Shown piece by piece: positions 8,356 through 17,823 of a stretch of 64,000 nt of DNA. Source of the DNA: Niastella caeni (GTDB lineage Bacteria > Bacteroidota > Bacteroidia > Chitinophagales > Chitinophagaceae). The DNA lies in contig NZ_STFF01000001.1 of NCBI RefSeq assembly GCF_004834005.1, positions 124,001 to 188,000 on the forward strand, given 5' to 3'. Position 1 is the first letter of the stretch, and every line of letters begins with the position of its first letter. The notes under the pieces are model-generated. The model was not told where the DNA came from and searched no databases. It saw only the letters and a program-made list of their open reading frames with translations. The position numbers and the translations under genes are program-made.

Positions 8356-9195
8356 ATGAGAAAGACATTACTGATAGGATGCTTGCTGGCATTTGCTTTT
8401 ACCACTGAAGCGCAATTAAAAACACCTGCGCCTTCCAGTACACAAACCATTAAACAGGATTTTGGGCTGGGTTCAATTGAATTGTCATATTCCCGTCCAA
8501 ATATAAAAGGCCGTAAAATATACGGCGACCTCGTGCCTTTCGGCAAAGTATGGCGTACCGGCGCCAACGCGGCCACCACCCTTACATTTGCTGATGAAGT
8601 AATTATCGGCGGTCAAAAAATTCCCGCCGGTAAATACGGTTTGTTGACCATTCCCGACAAAGGTTCCTGGACCATCATTATTTCCAAACAAACGGATGTA
8701 ACCTCACCCGCTGCCTACAAACAGGAAAGTGATGTGGTGCGTGTACAGGCAAAACCTGAAAGCATTAAAAACAAGATTGAAACCTTTACCATGCAATTCG
8801 CCAATGTAAAACCAACCAGCATTGAGTTGCATATTTTGTGGGACAAAACCGATGTTATTCTGCCCATCACTGCCGATGTAGAGACCAAAGTAATGGCCAA
8901 GATCGATGAACTGATGAAACTGGAAGATAAAAAGAGCCATCCTTATTTCGGCGCTGCCATGTATTATATGGATAATGGCAAAGACCTGAACCAGGCGCTG
9001 GAATGGTTCAATAAAGCATCAGAACAAAATCCTAAAGCCTTCTGGGTGCTTCACCAAAAAGCCAATTGCCTGGCCAAACTGGGTAAAAAACAGGAAGCGG
9101 TTGAATCAGCTAACAAATCGATCGAGCTGGCCAAAGAAGCTAAAAACGATGATTATGTAGCCCTGAACCAAAAACTGTTGGCTACTTTGAAGTAG
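8356..9195 (+). CDS. DUF2911 domain protein with C-terminal TPR-like repeats
   Basis: An exported protein of 279 residues. A signal peptide (RKTLLIGCLLAFAFTTEAQ) is followed by the DUF2911 domain (about 25-180; LSYSRPNIKGRKIYGDLVP, GKVWRTGANAATTLTF), which is common in Bacteroidota and has no established function. The last 70 residues form one or two TPR-like helical pairs (NQALEWFNKASEQNPKAFW, KQEAVESANKSIELA). The ATG at 8356 is preferred over the in-frame ATGs at 8311 and 8326 because it puts the signal peptide at the N-terminus. It is followed by a strong terminator. Confidence 0.85.
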   Translation: MRKTLLIGCLLAFAFTTEAQLKTPAPSSTQTIKQDFGLGSIELSYSRPNIKGRKIYGDLVPFGKVWRTGANAATTLTFADEVIIGGQKIPAGKYGLLTIPDKGSWTIIISKQTDVTSPAAYKQESDVVRVQAKPESIKNKIETFTMQFANVKPTSIELHILWDKTDVILPITADVETKVMAKIDELMKLEDKKSHPYFGAAMYYMDNGKDLNQALEWFNKASEQNPKAFWVLHQKANCLAKLGKKQEAVESANKSIELAKEAKNDDYVALNQKLLATLK

Positions 9196-9214
9196 TTTAA
9201 GAAAATATTTTAAA

Positions 9215-9256
9215 CAAAAAAGGTGTATCCGCCAGTTGGCGGATGCACCTTTTTTG
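9215..9256 (+). terminator. Rho-independent terminator after the DUF2911 gene
   Basis: AGGTGTATCCGCC (9221-9233) pairs with GGCGGATGCACCT (9238-9250) across a 4-nt loop with one G-U pair. It is flanked by AAAAA upstream and TTTTTTG downstream. It lies 20 bp past the stop codon and is among the strongest hairpins in the window. The flanking A and T tracts would let it work in both directions. Confidence 0.88.
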
Positions 9257-9401
9257 TTTCCGGTTACCCCTGGGAGCCGGTTACCAGCTCCGGCGGCCAA
9301 TGTCTTTGTTCTTCCCGGAAACAGGAACCGGGAACAGAAGCAATTCACCGTTGACCATGCAACCTTCCCGAATTTTAATATGCAAGTCCCAAATAAAGTC
9401 G

Positions 9402-9430
9402 TAAATTACGTAATCAATTACATAATTGCT
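9402..9430. promoter_or_regulatory. Palindromic putative MarR operator
   Basis: ATTACGTAAT (9405-9414) is a perfect 10-bp palindrome embedded in an AT-rich, partly symmetrical stretch (GTAAATTACGTAATCAATTA). It ends about 20 bp upstream of the ATG of the MarR-GNAT gene. MarR proteins often bind such palindromes over their own promoter; that this is one is inferred. Confidence 0.3.
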
Positions 9431-9436
9431 TAAATA

Positions 9437-10387
9437 ATGGACTTCTATAATAATATCGGCAAAATGGCCCTGGGGAGCAGACTGCGTCGTTTAAGTGAGC
9501 AAATAACTGAAGACGCCAGCCAGGTTTATAAGATGTACAATGTATCGTTGCAACCAAAATGGTTCCCGGTTTTTCATGCCTTATCACAGGGCCAGGATAA
9601 AACAATTACTGCTATAGCAGAGGAAATTGGCCACTCCCACCCTTCGGTAAGCACCATCATCAGGGAAATGGTTAAGCAAGGCATTGTAGTGGAGAAAAAA
9701 GATAAGCTCGATGGCCGAAAGAATGTGATTGGTCTTTCAAAAAAAGGCAAAGAAGTGGTGACCAACATGGCGCCGCAATACCTGGATGTGACCAATGCCA
9801 TTGAAGAGGCCTTATCGCAAACCCGGTATGACCTGTGGAAGGCGATTGAAGAATGGGAGTTCTTATTAAAACAGAAATCTTTATTGCGCAGGGTGCAGGA
9901 GCAAAAAAAACTGCGCGAAAGCCGCGATGTACAGATCGTTGATTACAAACCGGCTTACCAGGAAGCGTTTAAGAAATTGAATGAAGAATGGATCTCAAAA
10001 TATTTCAAGATGGAAGCGGCAGACCATAAGGCGCTGGACCAGCCGCAAAAAAACATTATCGCCAAAGGAGGACATATTCTGGTGGCCTTGTACAACAATG
10101 AACCAGTAGGCGTTTGTGCGCTGATGAAGATGGATGATCCGGTGTATGAATACGAATTGGCGAAGATGGCGGTATCCCCTGCCGTACAGGGTAAAAGCAT
10201 CGGCTGGCTATTGGGAAAAGCTGCTATTGATAAGGCCAGGTCGCTGGGCGTTAAAAAACTCTATCTCGAAAGCAATACCATATTGCAACCGGCCATTAAC
10301 CTGTATCACAAATTAGGATTTAAAAAAGTGATCGGGCATGCTACTCCGTATGAGCGGTGCAATATTCAAATGGAGCTGGTTCTTTAG
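9437..10387 (+). CDS. MarR-type regulator fused to a GNAT acetyltransferase
   Basis: A 316-residue two-domain protein. Residues 1-150 form a MarR winged helix (TAIAEEIGHSHPSVSTIIRE as recognition helices, then the wing KKDKLDGRKNVIGLSKKG). Residues 160-316 form a GNAT acetyltransferase, with the acetyl-CoA loop in MAVSPAVQGKSIGWLLGKAA and the usual C-terminal NLYHKLGFKKV. This fusion recurs in bacteria as 'bifunctional HTH regulator/GNAT'; substrates are mostly unknown. The gene stands alone between a terminator and a convergent symporter gene. The palindrome just upstream suggests autoregulation. Confidence 0.88.
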   Translation: MDFYNNIGKMALGSRLRRLSEQITEDASQVYKMYNVSLQPKWFPVFHALSQGQDKTITAIAEEIGHSHPSVSTIIREMVKQGIVVEKKDKLDGRKNVIGLSKKGKEVVTNMAPQYLDVTNAIEEALSQTRYDLWKAIEEWEFLLKQKSLLRRVQEQKKLRESRDVQIVDYKPAYQEAFKKLNEEWISKYFKMEAADHKALDQPQKNIIAKGGHILVALYNNEPVGVCALMKMDDPVYEYELAKMAVSPAVQGKSIGWLLGKAAIDKARSLGVKKLYLESNTILQPAINLYHKLGFKKVIGHATPYERCNIQMELVL

Positions 10388-10529
10388 TTAGTAAGTTTGC
10401 CGCGAGGTCTCAGAGGTTAATAGTTGTTGAGTTATTTGTTACCGGGTTCAGGGTTTATTTTTCATAATCCATAATTATAATTTACCTTCTCTTCCCGGGA
10501 ACTGGAAACCGGTAACTGGTAGCTGGTCT
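10388..10529. repeat. Intergenic GGTAACTGG-type words
   Basis: This short convergent gap contains GGAACTGGAAACCGGTAACT and TGGTAGCTGG near 10497-10527, members of the degenerate GGTAACCGG/GGTAACTGG family that also occurs at about 9262-9330, 46966-47090, 55985-56020 and 59880-60012. No terminator with a T-tract is evident. Confidence 0.5.
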
Positions 10530-12275
10530 TTATTTCTCAATGGCAGGTTGTTGTTTAACAGAGTTGTTTTTTCCCACAAACGCAACCTGAATAATCCCCG
10601 CGAACAACACAACGCCAACAGCGCCAATTACGTTCAACCATAAAAAAGAGATCAGATCGAGCGAGTATATGCTGATTACAATTGCTTCCGCAATAAGCGC
10701 GGCAATGAAAACCGCATGTCCGCCTACCCATTTCATATAAAAGGCAACGAGGAATATGCCCAATATGGTTCCATAGAACCAGGAGCCCAGGATATTCACG
10801 GCTTCTATTAAACTATTACCGAGGTTATAACCAAACTGAGCTACTACAATACAAAACACCCCCCAAACCAATGTATACGCTTGCGACCAGCGATATTCCT
10901 GCAATGGTGTAGCGGTAGATTTCGATAACCGTTTATGAAAATCTACCATAGTACAGGAAGCCAACGCGTGTAATGCCGCGGCAATACTGCTCCAGGAGGC
11001 CAGAAAAATAATGGCGATTATCAACCCCACTAATCCATTGGGTAAAAAATCACCAACAAAGCGGAGGAAAACATAATTGGTATCATTGCCATCACTGCCA
11101 GGAATTGTTTTTTTAACGATGTTCTTGATAGAATCGCGCACCAGCCCGGCCTGTTGCTGTTGCTGTTGCAATTGAGCGCGTAACCGGTTGATGTTGTTAT
11201 GATCATGCTGTTGCAATGCCTGACCTAACGCTGCCACCGTTTTTCTTTTTTCGTCCTGTACCTTTTGATATTGTTGAGAAACAGCGGCATATTCACCGGC
11301 ATTGCTACTCTGTTGTAATGTTCTTTCCTGTGCCAGGTTAAAATAAGCCGGCGCTTTATTGAATTGATAGAATGCAAAAAGAAAAATGCCTATAAGCAGG
11401 ATGCTAAATTGCAAAGGAACCTTTACGAGTCCGTTCATCAATAAACCGATCCTGCTTTCCTTTTCGGTACGGGCAGTGAGGTAACGGCCAACCTGGCTTT
11501 GATCGGTGCCAAAATAACTCAACGCTAAAAAGAAACCGCCGATCACACCACTCCAGATATTGTACCGGTCTTTCCAGTCGAACCCCTTTTCTGTGAAGCC
11601 AGATGTAATTACATTCAGCTTGCCCGACTTGCCGCCAATGTGCAGCGCTTCTGTAAAACTTATTCCCTGCGGCAGCATTTTAATGGCCCACCAGGCCGCA
11701 ATAAACATAGCCGCATAAATAATAATGAACTGTAATTGTTGGGTATAGGCTACCGCTTTAGCGCCACCGCTCACAGTGTAAATGATCAACAAACCACCCA
11801 TAAACAAATTGGTGAAGATAATATCCCAACCCAGCATACTATGCAGTACAATGGAAGGTGCGAGAATGCTTATACCGGTGGATATGCCGCGCGACAATAA
11901 GAACAGGGATGAAGTGAGTAACCGGGTCTTTACATCGAACCGTTGCTCCAGGTATTCGTAAGCAGTGAAAACCTTTAACCGGTGAAAGATGGGCACAAAC
12001 GTGATACATATCACGACCATGGCTATGGGCAATCCAAAATAGTATTGAACAAACCGCATCCCATCGCTATACGCCTGACCCGGCGCCGTTAAAAAAGTGA
12101 TGGCGCTGGCTTGCGTACCCATGATGCTTAACAACACCAGCCACCAGGGCATTTGCCGGTCACTTAATAAATACCCTTCCAGGTTTTTAGACGTGCGGCT
12201 GCGATACACCCCATACACAATAATGAGTAATAGGGTGAACACCAATACTGTCCAGTCTAACCGGGAAAAGTTCAT
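10530..12275 (-). CDS. Sodium:solute symporter (SSS family)
   Basis: A 581-residue inner-membrane transporter with about 13 membrane spans. The N-terminus (SKNLEGYLLSDRQMPWWLVL, MGTQASAITFLTAPGQAYSD) is the hallmark first part of SSS/SGLT proteins, and SYFGTDQSQVGRYLTARTEK is the conserved mid-protein block. A hydrophilic, Gln-rich insert (about 300-385, including RLRAQLQQQQQQAGLV) separates two spans, as in many Bacteroidota members. The substrate is not predictable. Its ATG overlaps the TGA of the 41-residue membrane protein upstream (ATGA), so translation is coupled. It is the last gene of the PIG-L/small protein/small protein/symporter series, which suggests import of a compound related to the deacetylase substrate. 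Confidence 0.9.
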   Translation of the reverse strand: MNFSRLDWTVLVFTLLLIIVYGVYRSRTSKNLEGYLLSDRQMPWWLVLLSIMGTQASAITFLTAPGQAYSDGMRFVQYYFGLPIAMVVICITFVPIFHRLKVFTAYEYLEQRFDVKTRLLTSSLFLLSRGISTGISILAPSIVLHSMLGWDIIFTNLFMGGLLIIYTVSGGAKAVAYTQQLQFIIIYAAMFIAAWWAIKMLPQGISFTEALHIGGKSGKLNVITSGFTEKGFDWKDRYNIWSGVIGGFFLALSYFGTDQSQVGRYLTARTEKESRIGLLMNGLVKVPLQFSILLIGIFLFAFYQFNKAPAYFNLAQERTLQQSSNAGEYAAVSQQYQKVQDEKRKTVAALGQALQQHDHNNINRLRAQLQQQQQQAGLVRDSIKNIVKKTIPGSDGNDTNYVFLRFVGDFLPNGLVGLIIAIIFLASWSSIAAALHALASCTMVDFHKRLSKSTATPLQEYRWSQAYTLVWGVFCIVVAQFGYNLGNSLIEAVNILGSWFYGTILGIFLVAFYMKWVGGHAVFIAALIAEAIVISIYSLDLISFLWLNVIGAVGVVLFAGIIQVAFVGKNNSVKQQPAIEK

Positions 12276-12397
12276 GCGAAGTATTTAGTGAAGAGATAAA
12301 ATAGCACCACCAGCAACAACAAAAAACCGATCACCAGCCAGTACCAATACCGCCACTTTTTAAATACAGGTATTTGTTCGTTTTCTACCGGTGACAT
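12272..12397 (-). CDS. Small single-span membrane protein (41 aa)
   Basis: A very short ORF: MSPVENEQIPVFKKWRYW, then a hydrophobic span (about residues 19-36, LVIGFLLLLVVLFYL), then FTKYFA. The ATG at 12397 lies 17 bp after the stop of the 51-residue protein, and the TGA overlaps the symporter ATG by the four bases ATGA. The tight coupling and the single-span, positive-inside layout (charged K-K-W-R before the span) argue that it is real. It may be an accessory subunit of the symporter; nothing in the sequence identifies a family. Confidence 0.6.
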   Translation of the reverse strand: MSPVENEQIPVFKKWRYWYWLVIGFLLLLVVLFYLFTKYFA

Positions 12398-12414
12398 GCA
12401 ACGTATTTAATGTA

Positions 12415-12570
12415 TTATTTCTTTTTATTCGAAACGATCATGATCGCCATAATCGTCAGTAATAATCCCAATGCCAGTCCTAAGGTTACTTTTTTTAACA
12501 GCTTACCCAGTATAAGTCCAACACCAATAGCAATAATGAAGAACCATTCACGCTTTGTTAAAGGGCCCAT
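12415..12570 (-). CDS. Small hydrophobic membrane protein (51 aa)
   Basis: A short ORF whose ATG (12570) immediately follows the TAG of the PIG-L gene with no spacer, ending 17 bp before the next small gene. The sequence begins MGPLTKREWFFIIAIGVG and continues with GLILGKLLKK, LGLALGLLLTIMAIMIV and a basic tail SNKKK, giving two short hydrophobic stretches (about 10-24 and 29-46). The position, between two genes in an unbroken series, is the main support. Glycine-spaced hydrophobic repeats (GVGLILG, LGLALGLLL) suggest helix packing. Function unknown; assistance to the symporter is a guess. Confidence 0.6.
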   Translation of the reverse strand: MGPLTKREWFFIIAIGVGLILGKLLKKVTLGLALGLLLTIMAIMIVSNKKK

Positions 12571-15087
12571 CTAAAATCCTTTCTTTTTATTTAATGCAAT
12601 AATATTTGCCAGCAACCGGTATGCACCGGGTACGCCGGCAGGTAACTCACGAAAGAACACCAGACCGGTATATACAAATTTTCCTTTGCCATAATTAGCA
12701 ATGATCAGGCTGCCTTTCTGTTCTTTTTCATTCGGATCGGCCATTGCCAACGGTGTTTCATAAGCGGCGTCTAACTGGTCGGCAAAATAAATACCACGCT
12801 CCTGTACCCAGTTATTAAAATCTTTGGCGGTGATCTTGTTAGGATAGTTTAATACGGGATGACCGGGCAACAGGAAGTTAACGGTAGCCGTTTCATCCGT
12901 AACACGATTGCGTGAAATAGCAAATGGGTAAGGTCCTATTTTGGAAGTTACAGAACTGATAAAATTGCTGGTGTTGTATTGAACGATGAGGTTGCCGCCG
13001 TTCTTTACATAATCCATCAACACCTCGTGTTTTCCTTCCAGGTAATCATGCACGTTGTATGCCCGCACACCGGTGATCACTGCATCAAACTGCTTTAACA
13101 TAAAGGGGTTGAGGTCCTTTTCTTTCAAAATGGTTACTTCGTACCCCATTTGCTGCAAGGCAATGGTCACTTTATCGCCAGCACCTTCAATATAACCGAT
13201 CTTTTTGCCAACAGTCTTTATGTCTATATTCAACACTTTGATGGCATCCTGGTAAAAATAATGGATATGTGGAATATGATCGTACCGGATGTTGGTCAAA
13301 TTTAAATAAGCAGGTTGTTCTTCCGTGCCATTCTTCAGTTCAACAAAGGCCTGCACAAAATCCTGCTCCTTTTCTTTTAACATGCCATTATCTATAGCAA
13401 ATATGTATTGCCGTTGCATGCCCGGTTGCACCGTGAAGTTGCTATCGGTCTTTATGCTGTTATCATATGTAAGCCGCTTCGATACTTTTGCTTTATAACC
13501 GGTAAATCGTTTATTGGCGGTTACGGTAACAGCTACTTCAGCGCTTTGCTTTTCATTTTTGCGGAAGATGATGACGCTTGGTTCGGTAGTAACTATAGAA
13601 GAAGGCACTACTACCAATGGCTGGTACAATTCGCCTTTCACCGGATCGGTATGTTTGTACTGGACCGGTTTAAAAAAGGTGAACGGTTGCCCGGCGATAA
13701 CCAGGTCGAAACGCGCCTGGTAAGCAGGATCGTTTTGTGGCATTCCTATCAACAACTGGTTATTAACGGTAAAGGACCCATCGTTCATCTTATGCTCCAG
13801 CCAGTAAGGTTGTGAAATGGGTTTGTTGGTAAAAACATAAAATGTTCGCTGCAGGCTTACATTCCGGTTCTTTTCCAGGTTCATAGCCATCGTTGTGTCC
13901 AGCACATCGAGGTTGATCTTGCTTAATTGAATGGGGGCGCCTAACCGGTTATTGATGGTGATATTAATTTTTATAGAGTCGCCTTCAACAGCCTGTTCAT
14001 TACCGGTAGTGGCTTCCATAAATAATCCGCTGCATTGTTCAATCAGGCGTTGCACTTCTTCCATTTTCTGTTTCTTCCAATAATCATCTTTTAACGCCTG
14101 TAATGATTTATACAAATTCACCAGTGCAGGAATAGTGTTCTCAGGGTTCAACAGGGAATAGTTCTTTAGTATTTCATCTATCATTGCATCTATCGCACTC
14201 CCGCCTTCTATTTTTGCCCAACTGGTGTTTACGCCATCCATCAGGTCGCTTTGCGGCGCGTCGCCTTCCGTCAATGAAAAATATTCCAGTTGGCTGCCCC
14301 TGCTGGCCGGCACGCCAAATCCCTGGCTTTTATGCTGGCTACGGCTTTCAGCGGCTATTTCTCCATAACTTTTTCCTACTAAAGCATTGTATCCGCCTAC
14401 ATCAATTTTCAATTGATCGTTGCTGGTCGTATTGGTACTGCCGAAGTTATAGGTGTTCCAGAATATGCGCTTTGCTTTCCAGGGTTGTACGCCCTGTTTT
14501 AATTGTTCGGGAAAGCGGTTGGGATCGGCAGCCGCGCGAAATGCTTCATGAGCAACCACGGCTGATGCGGAGTGATGTCCATGACCGGCCCGGCTGTCTT
14601 CAGGGAACCGGGTAATAATTATATCGGGTTGAAATTTGCGAATGATCCAGACCGCGTCACTAAGCACTTTTTCTTTGCCCCACTTTTCCATGGCTTCATC
14701 GGTGCTTTTGCTGAACCCAAAATCATAAGCGCGACTGAAAAACTGTTCGGCGCCATCTGTACGGCGGGCAGCCAGTAGTTCCTGGGTGCGAATTAAACCC
14801 AGGTCAATACCCTGTTCGTCGCCAATGAGGTTTTGGCCACCGTCGCCCCGGGTCAATGATAAATAACCGGTGCGGTATAATCGTTCGCGGGCAAGCCATG
14901 CCAGTAAACGGGTATTTTCGTCATCAGGATGTGCGGCTATATATAATACCGATCCTAATACTTTAAGTTTTTTTAATTGCAGGAAGATATCGGCCGAGGT
15001 AGATGCAGCGGGCGACTGTCCTGATACAGGCAGTACATACAGCAAAGCAAGCAATATCAGTAATCGCCCGGGGTATAATTCATTCAT
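12571..15087 (-). CDS. PIG-L/LmbE family deacetylase, large secreted form
   Basis: An exported protein of 838 residues. A signal peptide (LLILLALLYVLPVSGQS) is followed by a PIG-L domain (about 40-290) with the zinc motif AHPDDE at 52-57 and a later H-x-x-H-type site in GHGHHSASA. PIG-L enzymes remove acetyl groups from N-acetylglucosamine-like or related amide substrates. The middle is beta-rich (about 370-600). The C-terminus (about 620-830) resembles a glutamine-amidotransferase-like/trehalose-utilisation fold (FDAVITGVRAYNVHDYLEGK, GNLIVQYNTSN). The ATG at 15087 places the signal peptide correctly. Its stop touches the start of the next small gene. It probably deacetylates a glycan or glycoconjugate in the periplasm. 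Confidence 0.88.
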   Translation of the reverse strand: MNELYPGRLLILLALLYVLPVSGQSPAASTSADIFLQLKKLKVLGSVLYIAAHPDDENTRLLAWLARERLYRTGYLSLTRGDGGQNLIGDEQGIDLGLIRTQELLAARRTDGAEQFFSRAYDFGFSKSTDEAMEKWGKEKVLSDAVWIIRKFQPDIIITRFPEDSRAGHGHHSASAVVAHEAFRAAADPNRFPEQLKQGVQPWKAKRIFWNTYNFGSTNTTSNDQLKIDVGGYNALVGKSYGEIAAESRSQHKSQGFGVPASRGSQLEYFSLTEGDAPQSDLMDGVNTSWAKIEGGSAIDAMIDEILKNYSLLNPENTIPALVNLYKSLQALKDDYWKKQKMEEVQRLIEQCSGLFMEATTGNEQAVEGDSIKINITINNRLGAPIQLSKINLDVLDTTMAMNLEKNRNVSLQRTFYVFTNKPISQPYWLEHKMNDGSFTVNNQLLIGMPQNDPAYQARFDLVIAGQPFTFFKPVQYKHTDPVKGELYQPLVVVPSSIVTTEPSVIIFRKNEKQSAEVAVTVTANKRFTGYKAKVSKRLTYDNSIKTDSNFTVQPGMQRQYIFAIDNGMLKEKEQDFVQAFVELKNGTEEQPAYLNLTNIRYDHIPHIHYFYQDAIKVLNIDIKTVGKKIGYIEGAGDKVTIALQQMGYEVTILKEKDLNPFMLKQFDAVITGVRAYNVHDYLEGKHEVLMDYVKNGGNLIVQYNTSNFISSVTSKIGPYPFAISRNRVTDETATVNFLLPGHPVLNYPNKITAKDFNNWVQERGIYFADQLDAAYETPLAMADPNEKEQKGSLIIANYGKGKFVYTGLVFFRELPAGVPGAYRLLANIIALNKKKGF

Positions 15088-15291
15088 TCGTTTAGTTTTG
15101 AGCTGAAACCGGGGACAAAATAACACAATGCGGAGGAGTGTGCCAATCCGCTGGTAAATTTTAACACCTTACGCAATATTGAATATCGAATTTTTAATTT
15201 CGAATAACGAAGTTCGGCCCTTTTCAGCAGGCTGACCTTTGTTAAGTTTTCCTTCAACATTCGAAGTTCATTATTCAATATTCGACATTCT
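15088..15291. repeat. Intergenic AT-rich word cluster (TTCGAATATT type)
   Basis: Between the M14 peptidase and PIG-L genes, 15170-15290 contains repeated, mutually complementary copies of CAATATTGAATATCGAA / TTCGAAGTTCATTATTCAA. The family recurs at 54895-55003. It could form a long imperfect hairpin. No ORF of note is present. Confidence 0.5.
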
Positions 15292-17823
15292 CTACTGCCC
15301 TACCATAAATACCGCATTGCTAAACAGCAACCTCCCATTCTCCCAAAAGCTTCTGAACAGGGGATTGTCGGCCAAATAAATAACGTTACCCCTTCCCATG
15401 TCCTGAACGCCAAATAACAACCCATCTTTCAGCTTATCCTTCAATTTGGAGCCAACAAAGCCCGCCACCTGGTTGTCTTTTTTGATCACGCCTACGTTCC
15501 AGCCCATATCTTTAAAAAATTCGTAAATGGTATTGTCCTGCTTCAGGGTATAATAGGCATCATCATAACCGAACGCCAACGGGTGCGAATTATCCAATTC
15601 TACTTTATAAATAGAACCGGGATTGAAGCCGGGAATAAAATCCCGCTCACGGTTCTCATACCGGCGCAACAGACTGTAATCTTCTTTCTTCTCCTCTTTA
15701 TCGCTTTTGTCATCATCGCTTTTCTTGATCTTGATCCCCCAGTCGGCCGCCGACAATTGCGCTACCCCACTTTCAAGGGCAATCAACCGGCCCCCGCTGC
15801 TCACCCAGTCTTTCAGAGCATCATTCATTGTGCGGTCTGCTAAAAAGCGGTAATTGCCATCGGGCATGATCAGTACATCCAGTTCGCGCAGGGTATTTTT
15901 AGTAAGGTCGTTCGACCAGATGATATTGATGGGATAACCGATCTGCACATCAAAAAAGTGCCAAACTTCGCCCATTCCTAATGAAGAAACGCCATCGCCT
16001 GCGAGCAAACCTATTTTGGGCGCCTGCATGCTGTGTACTTTTTCCGAACCGAAATCAAATCCTTTATCAACAAAAGAGGAAGTAACTTCAGTATACCCTA
16101 TGTCTGCCTTGTCTGCAGCCTTACTGATAATATCCGCCAGTGAAGCGCCGATCGACTGGTTACTGGTACGGGTAATGATGAGGGTACCTTTATCAAAATC
16201 TTCATTGCCGATATTGAATGGTTGCTCTGCATACCGCACTTTTACTTTCTGTTGCAGAATGGAACTCAGGAATTGCACACTGTTCAATCCATTCCAACGT
16301 ACAAGCCAGGCTACTGGTGACTCCTTAACCTGAGATTTTTTGGTAGTCGTGCTGGCTTCACGTTTTGTCAACCCTGTTACATAGGTATTCAGGCCGTAAG
16401 TAGTAAGGCCATATACAAAAGGCACCGACCAGGCGGTGATATCATAAGTCACAGAGTCGCTGAGGCGGGAATTCCTTTCAAAAAGCACTTTCACCAGGTT
16501 GGCATTGGGTTGATTGGCATTGATCACAACATCATTGCTATCTGTTTTAACCGTTGCCATTTTTCCGGTGAAATAATTAATGCCCGTATAATTGGCATTG
16601 CCGGCATCAGACCATTTAATGTTATTCCGGTCGAGCAATTGCTTCAGCCGGACAATCTTTTTGCCTTCATCTGCTTTTATAACATACGCTTTAAATTCGC
16701 CGGGAGGTGCAGTTCGTGCTTTGTCGTAATACTTTTTAAATTCCTGCACCACTTTATTTGAATGCTGCGCAGTAGCTTCAATGGTGCTCATACCAGTGGT
16801 GAAATGATGGTACAGCCGGTCCCACAAGGTAAGAGTATCGCCATCGTGGTTAATGACTGCCGCGCCACCACGACTATGGCCGCCTTGCTCATAGGTCATA
16901 CCAATGGCGCCTTTATATAATGGATAGGTATCGCCATAACTGGGGTAGAAAAGATCGAATCGCTCTTTGGTGAAGAACAACCAGCCGTGCTGATCGAAAT
17001 ATTTTGCATTGTTTTTACCAATGATGGTTTGAAATTCGCGTTGCCAGCCGGTGATCACTTCATGATACGGCTCTGCAGCCGGCGCAAAGTAATAGGGACT
17101 ATTATACGATTGTTCATGATAATCGACATGAACCTGCGGCAACCATTGGTTATATTTTACTATGCGTTGTTGCGTTTCAACCTGTGTTTGCCAGGCCCAG
17201 TCGCGGTTCAGGTCAAAATAATAATGATTGGGCCTGCCACCCGGCCAGGGTTCTGAATGCTCCCGCGTATAGGGTTGTGGATTGGGCTGTATGCCTACCA
17301 CCGAATTGAACCAGTTTACATATCGATCGCGGCCATCAGGGTTTATACAAGGGTCGATTATAATAACTGTATGCTGCAACCATTCTTTTGCTTTTGTATT
17401 GGCAGGGTTTACCAGTTCATACAGCGTAAGCATAGCTGCTTCAGAAGAAGAGGTTTCATTACCATGCACATTATAACTCAGCCAAACGATGGCCGGCGCT
17501 TTTTCATCGGGCGCCATTTTATCTGATGTCATTCCCGCCAGCCGCAGGTTATTTTGCCTGACGGCCTCCAGGCGTTCCATGTTCCCGGGCGATGTTACAT
17601 ACAACAATAACAAAGGGCGGCCTTCATTGGTAGTCCCGTACTGCTCCAGCTTTACCATATTGGGTGCCGCCTCCGCTACCTGTTTACAATAGTTAACGAT
17701 ATTATAATGGGGTGTATACCGGGTACCCAATTTATAACCCAGAAATTGATCGGGCGATTTTACCTGCGACAATGCCAGACTCGTGATAAGCAATAATGCC
17801 AGAACTACCGGAACTTTCTTCAT
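15292..17823 (-). CDS. M14 family zinc carboxypeptidase
   Basis: A secreted metallopeptidase of 843 residues. A signal peptide (KKVPVVLALLLITSLALSQ) precedes the M14 domain (about 35-330). Zinc ligands are visible as H120 and E123 (NVHGNETSSSEA) and H236 (VHVDYHEQSYNS); the INPDGRDRYVNW block is also typical. The C-terminal 400 residues include a GATase-like segment (DVLIMPDGNYRFL, VSSGGRLIALESGVAQL), also found at the C-terminus of many Bacteroidota M14 proteins. The ATG at 17823 is preferred over an upstream TTG. It lies upstream of PIG-L on the same strand, 204 bp away, so it may or may not belong to that operon. Confidence 0.9.
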   Translation of the reverse strand: MKKVPVVLALLLITSLALSQVKSPDQFLGYKLGTRYTPHYNIVNYCKQVAEAAPNMVKLEQYGTTNEGRPLLLLYVTSPGNMERLEAVRQNNLRLAGMTSDKMAPDEKAPAIVWLSYNVHGNETSSSEAAMLTLYELVNPANTKAKEWLQHTVIIIDPCINPDGRDRYVNWFNSVVGIQPNPQPYTREHSEPWPGGRPNHYYFDLNRDWAWQTQVETQQRIVKYNQWLPQVHVDYHEQSYNSPYYFAPAAEPYHEVITGWQREFQTIIGKNNAKYFDQHGWLFFTKERFDLFYPSYGDTYPLYKGAIGMTYEQGGHSRGGAAVINHDGDTLTLWDRLYHHFTTGMSTIEATAQHSNKVVQEFKKYYDKARTAPPGEFKAYVIKADEGKKIVRLKQLLDRNNIKWSDAGNANYTGINYFTGKMATVKTDSNDVVINANQPNANLVKVLFERNSRLSDSVTYDITAWSVPFVYGLTTYGLNTYVTGLTKREASTTTKKSQVKESPVAWLVRWNGLNSVQFLSSILQQKVKVRYAEQPFNIGNEDFDKGTLIITRTSNQSIGASLADIISKAADKADIGYTEVTSSFVDKGFDFGSEKVHSMQAPKIGLLAGDGVSSLGMGEVWHFFDVQIGYPINIIWSNDLTKNTLRELDVLIMPDGNYRFLADRTMNDALKDWVSSGGRLIALESGVAQLSAADWGIKIKKSDDDKSDKEEKKEDYSLLRRYENRERDFIPGFNPGSIYKVELDNSHPLAFGYDDAYYTLKQDNTIYEFFKDMGWNVGVIKKDNQVAGFVGSKLKDKLKDGLLFGVQDMGRGNVIYLADNPLFRSFWENGRLLFSNAVFMVGQ

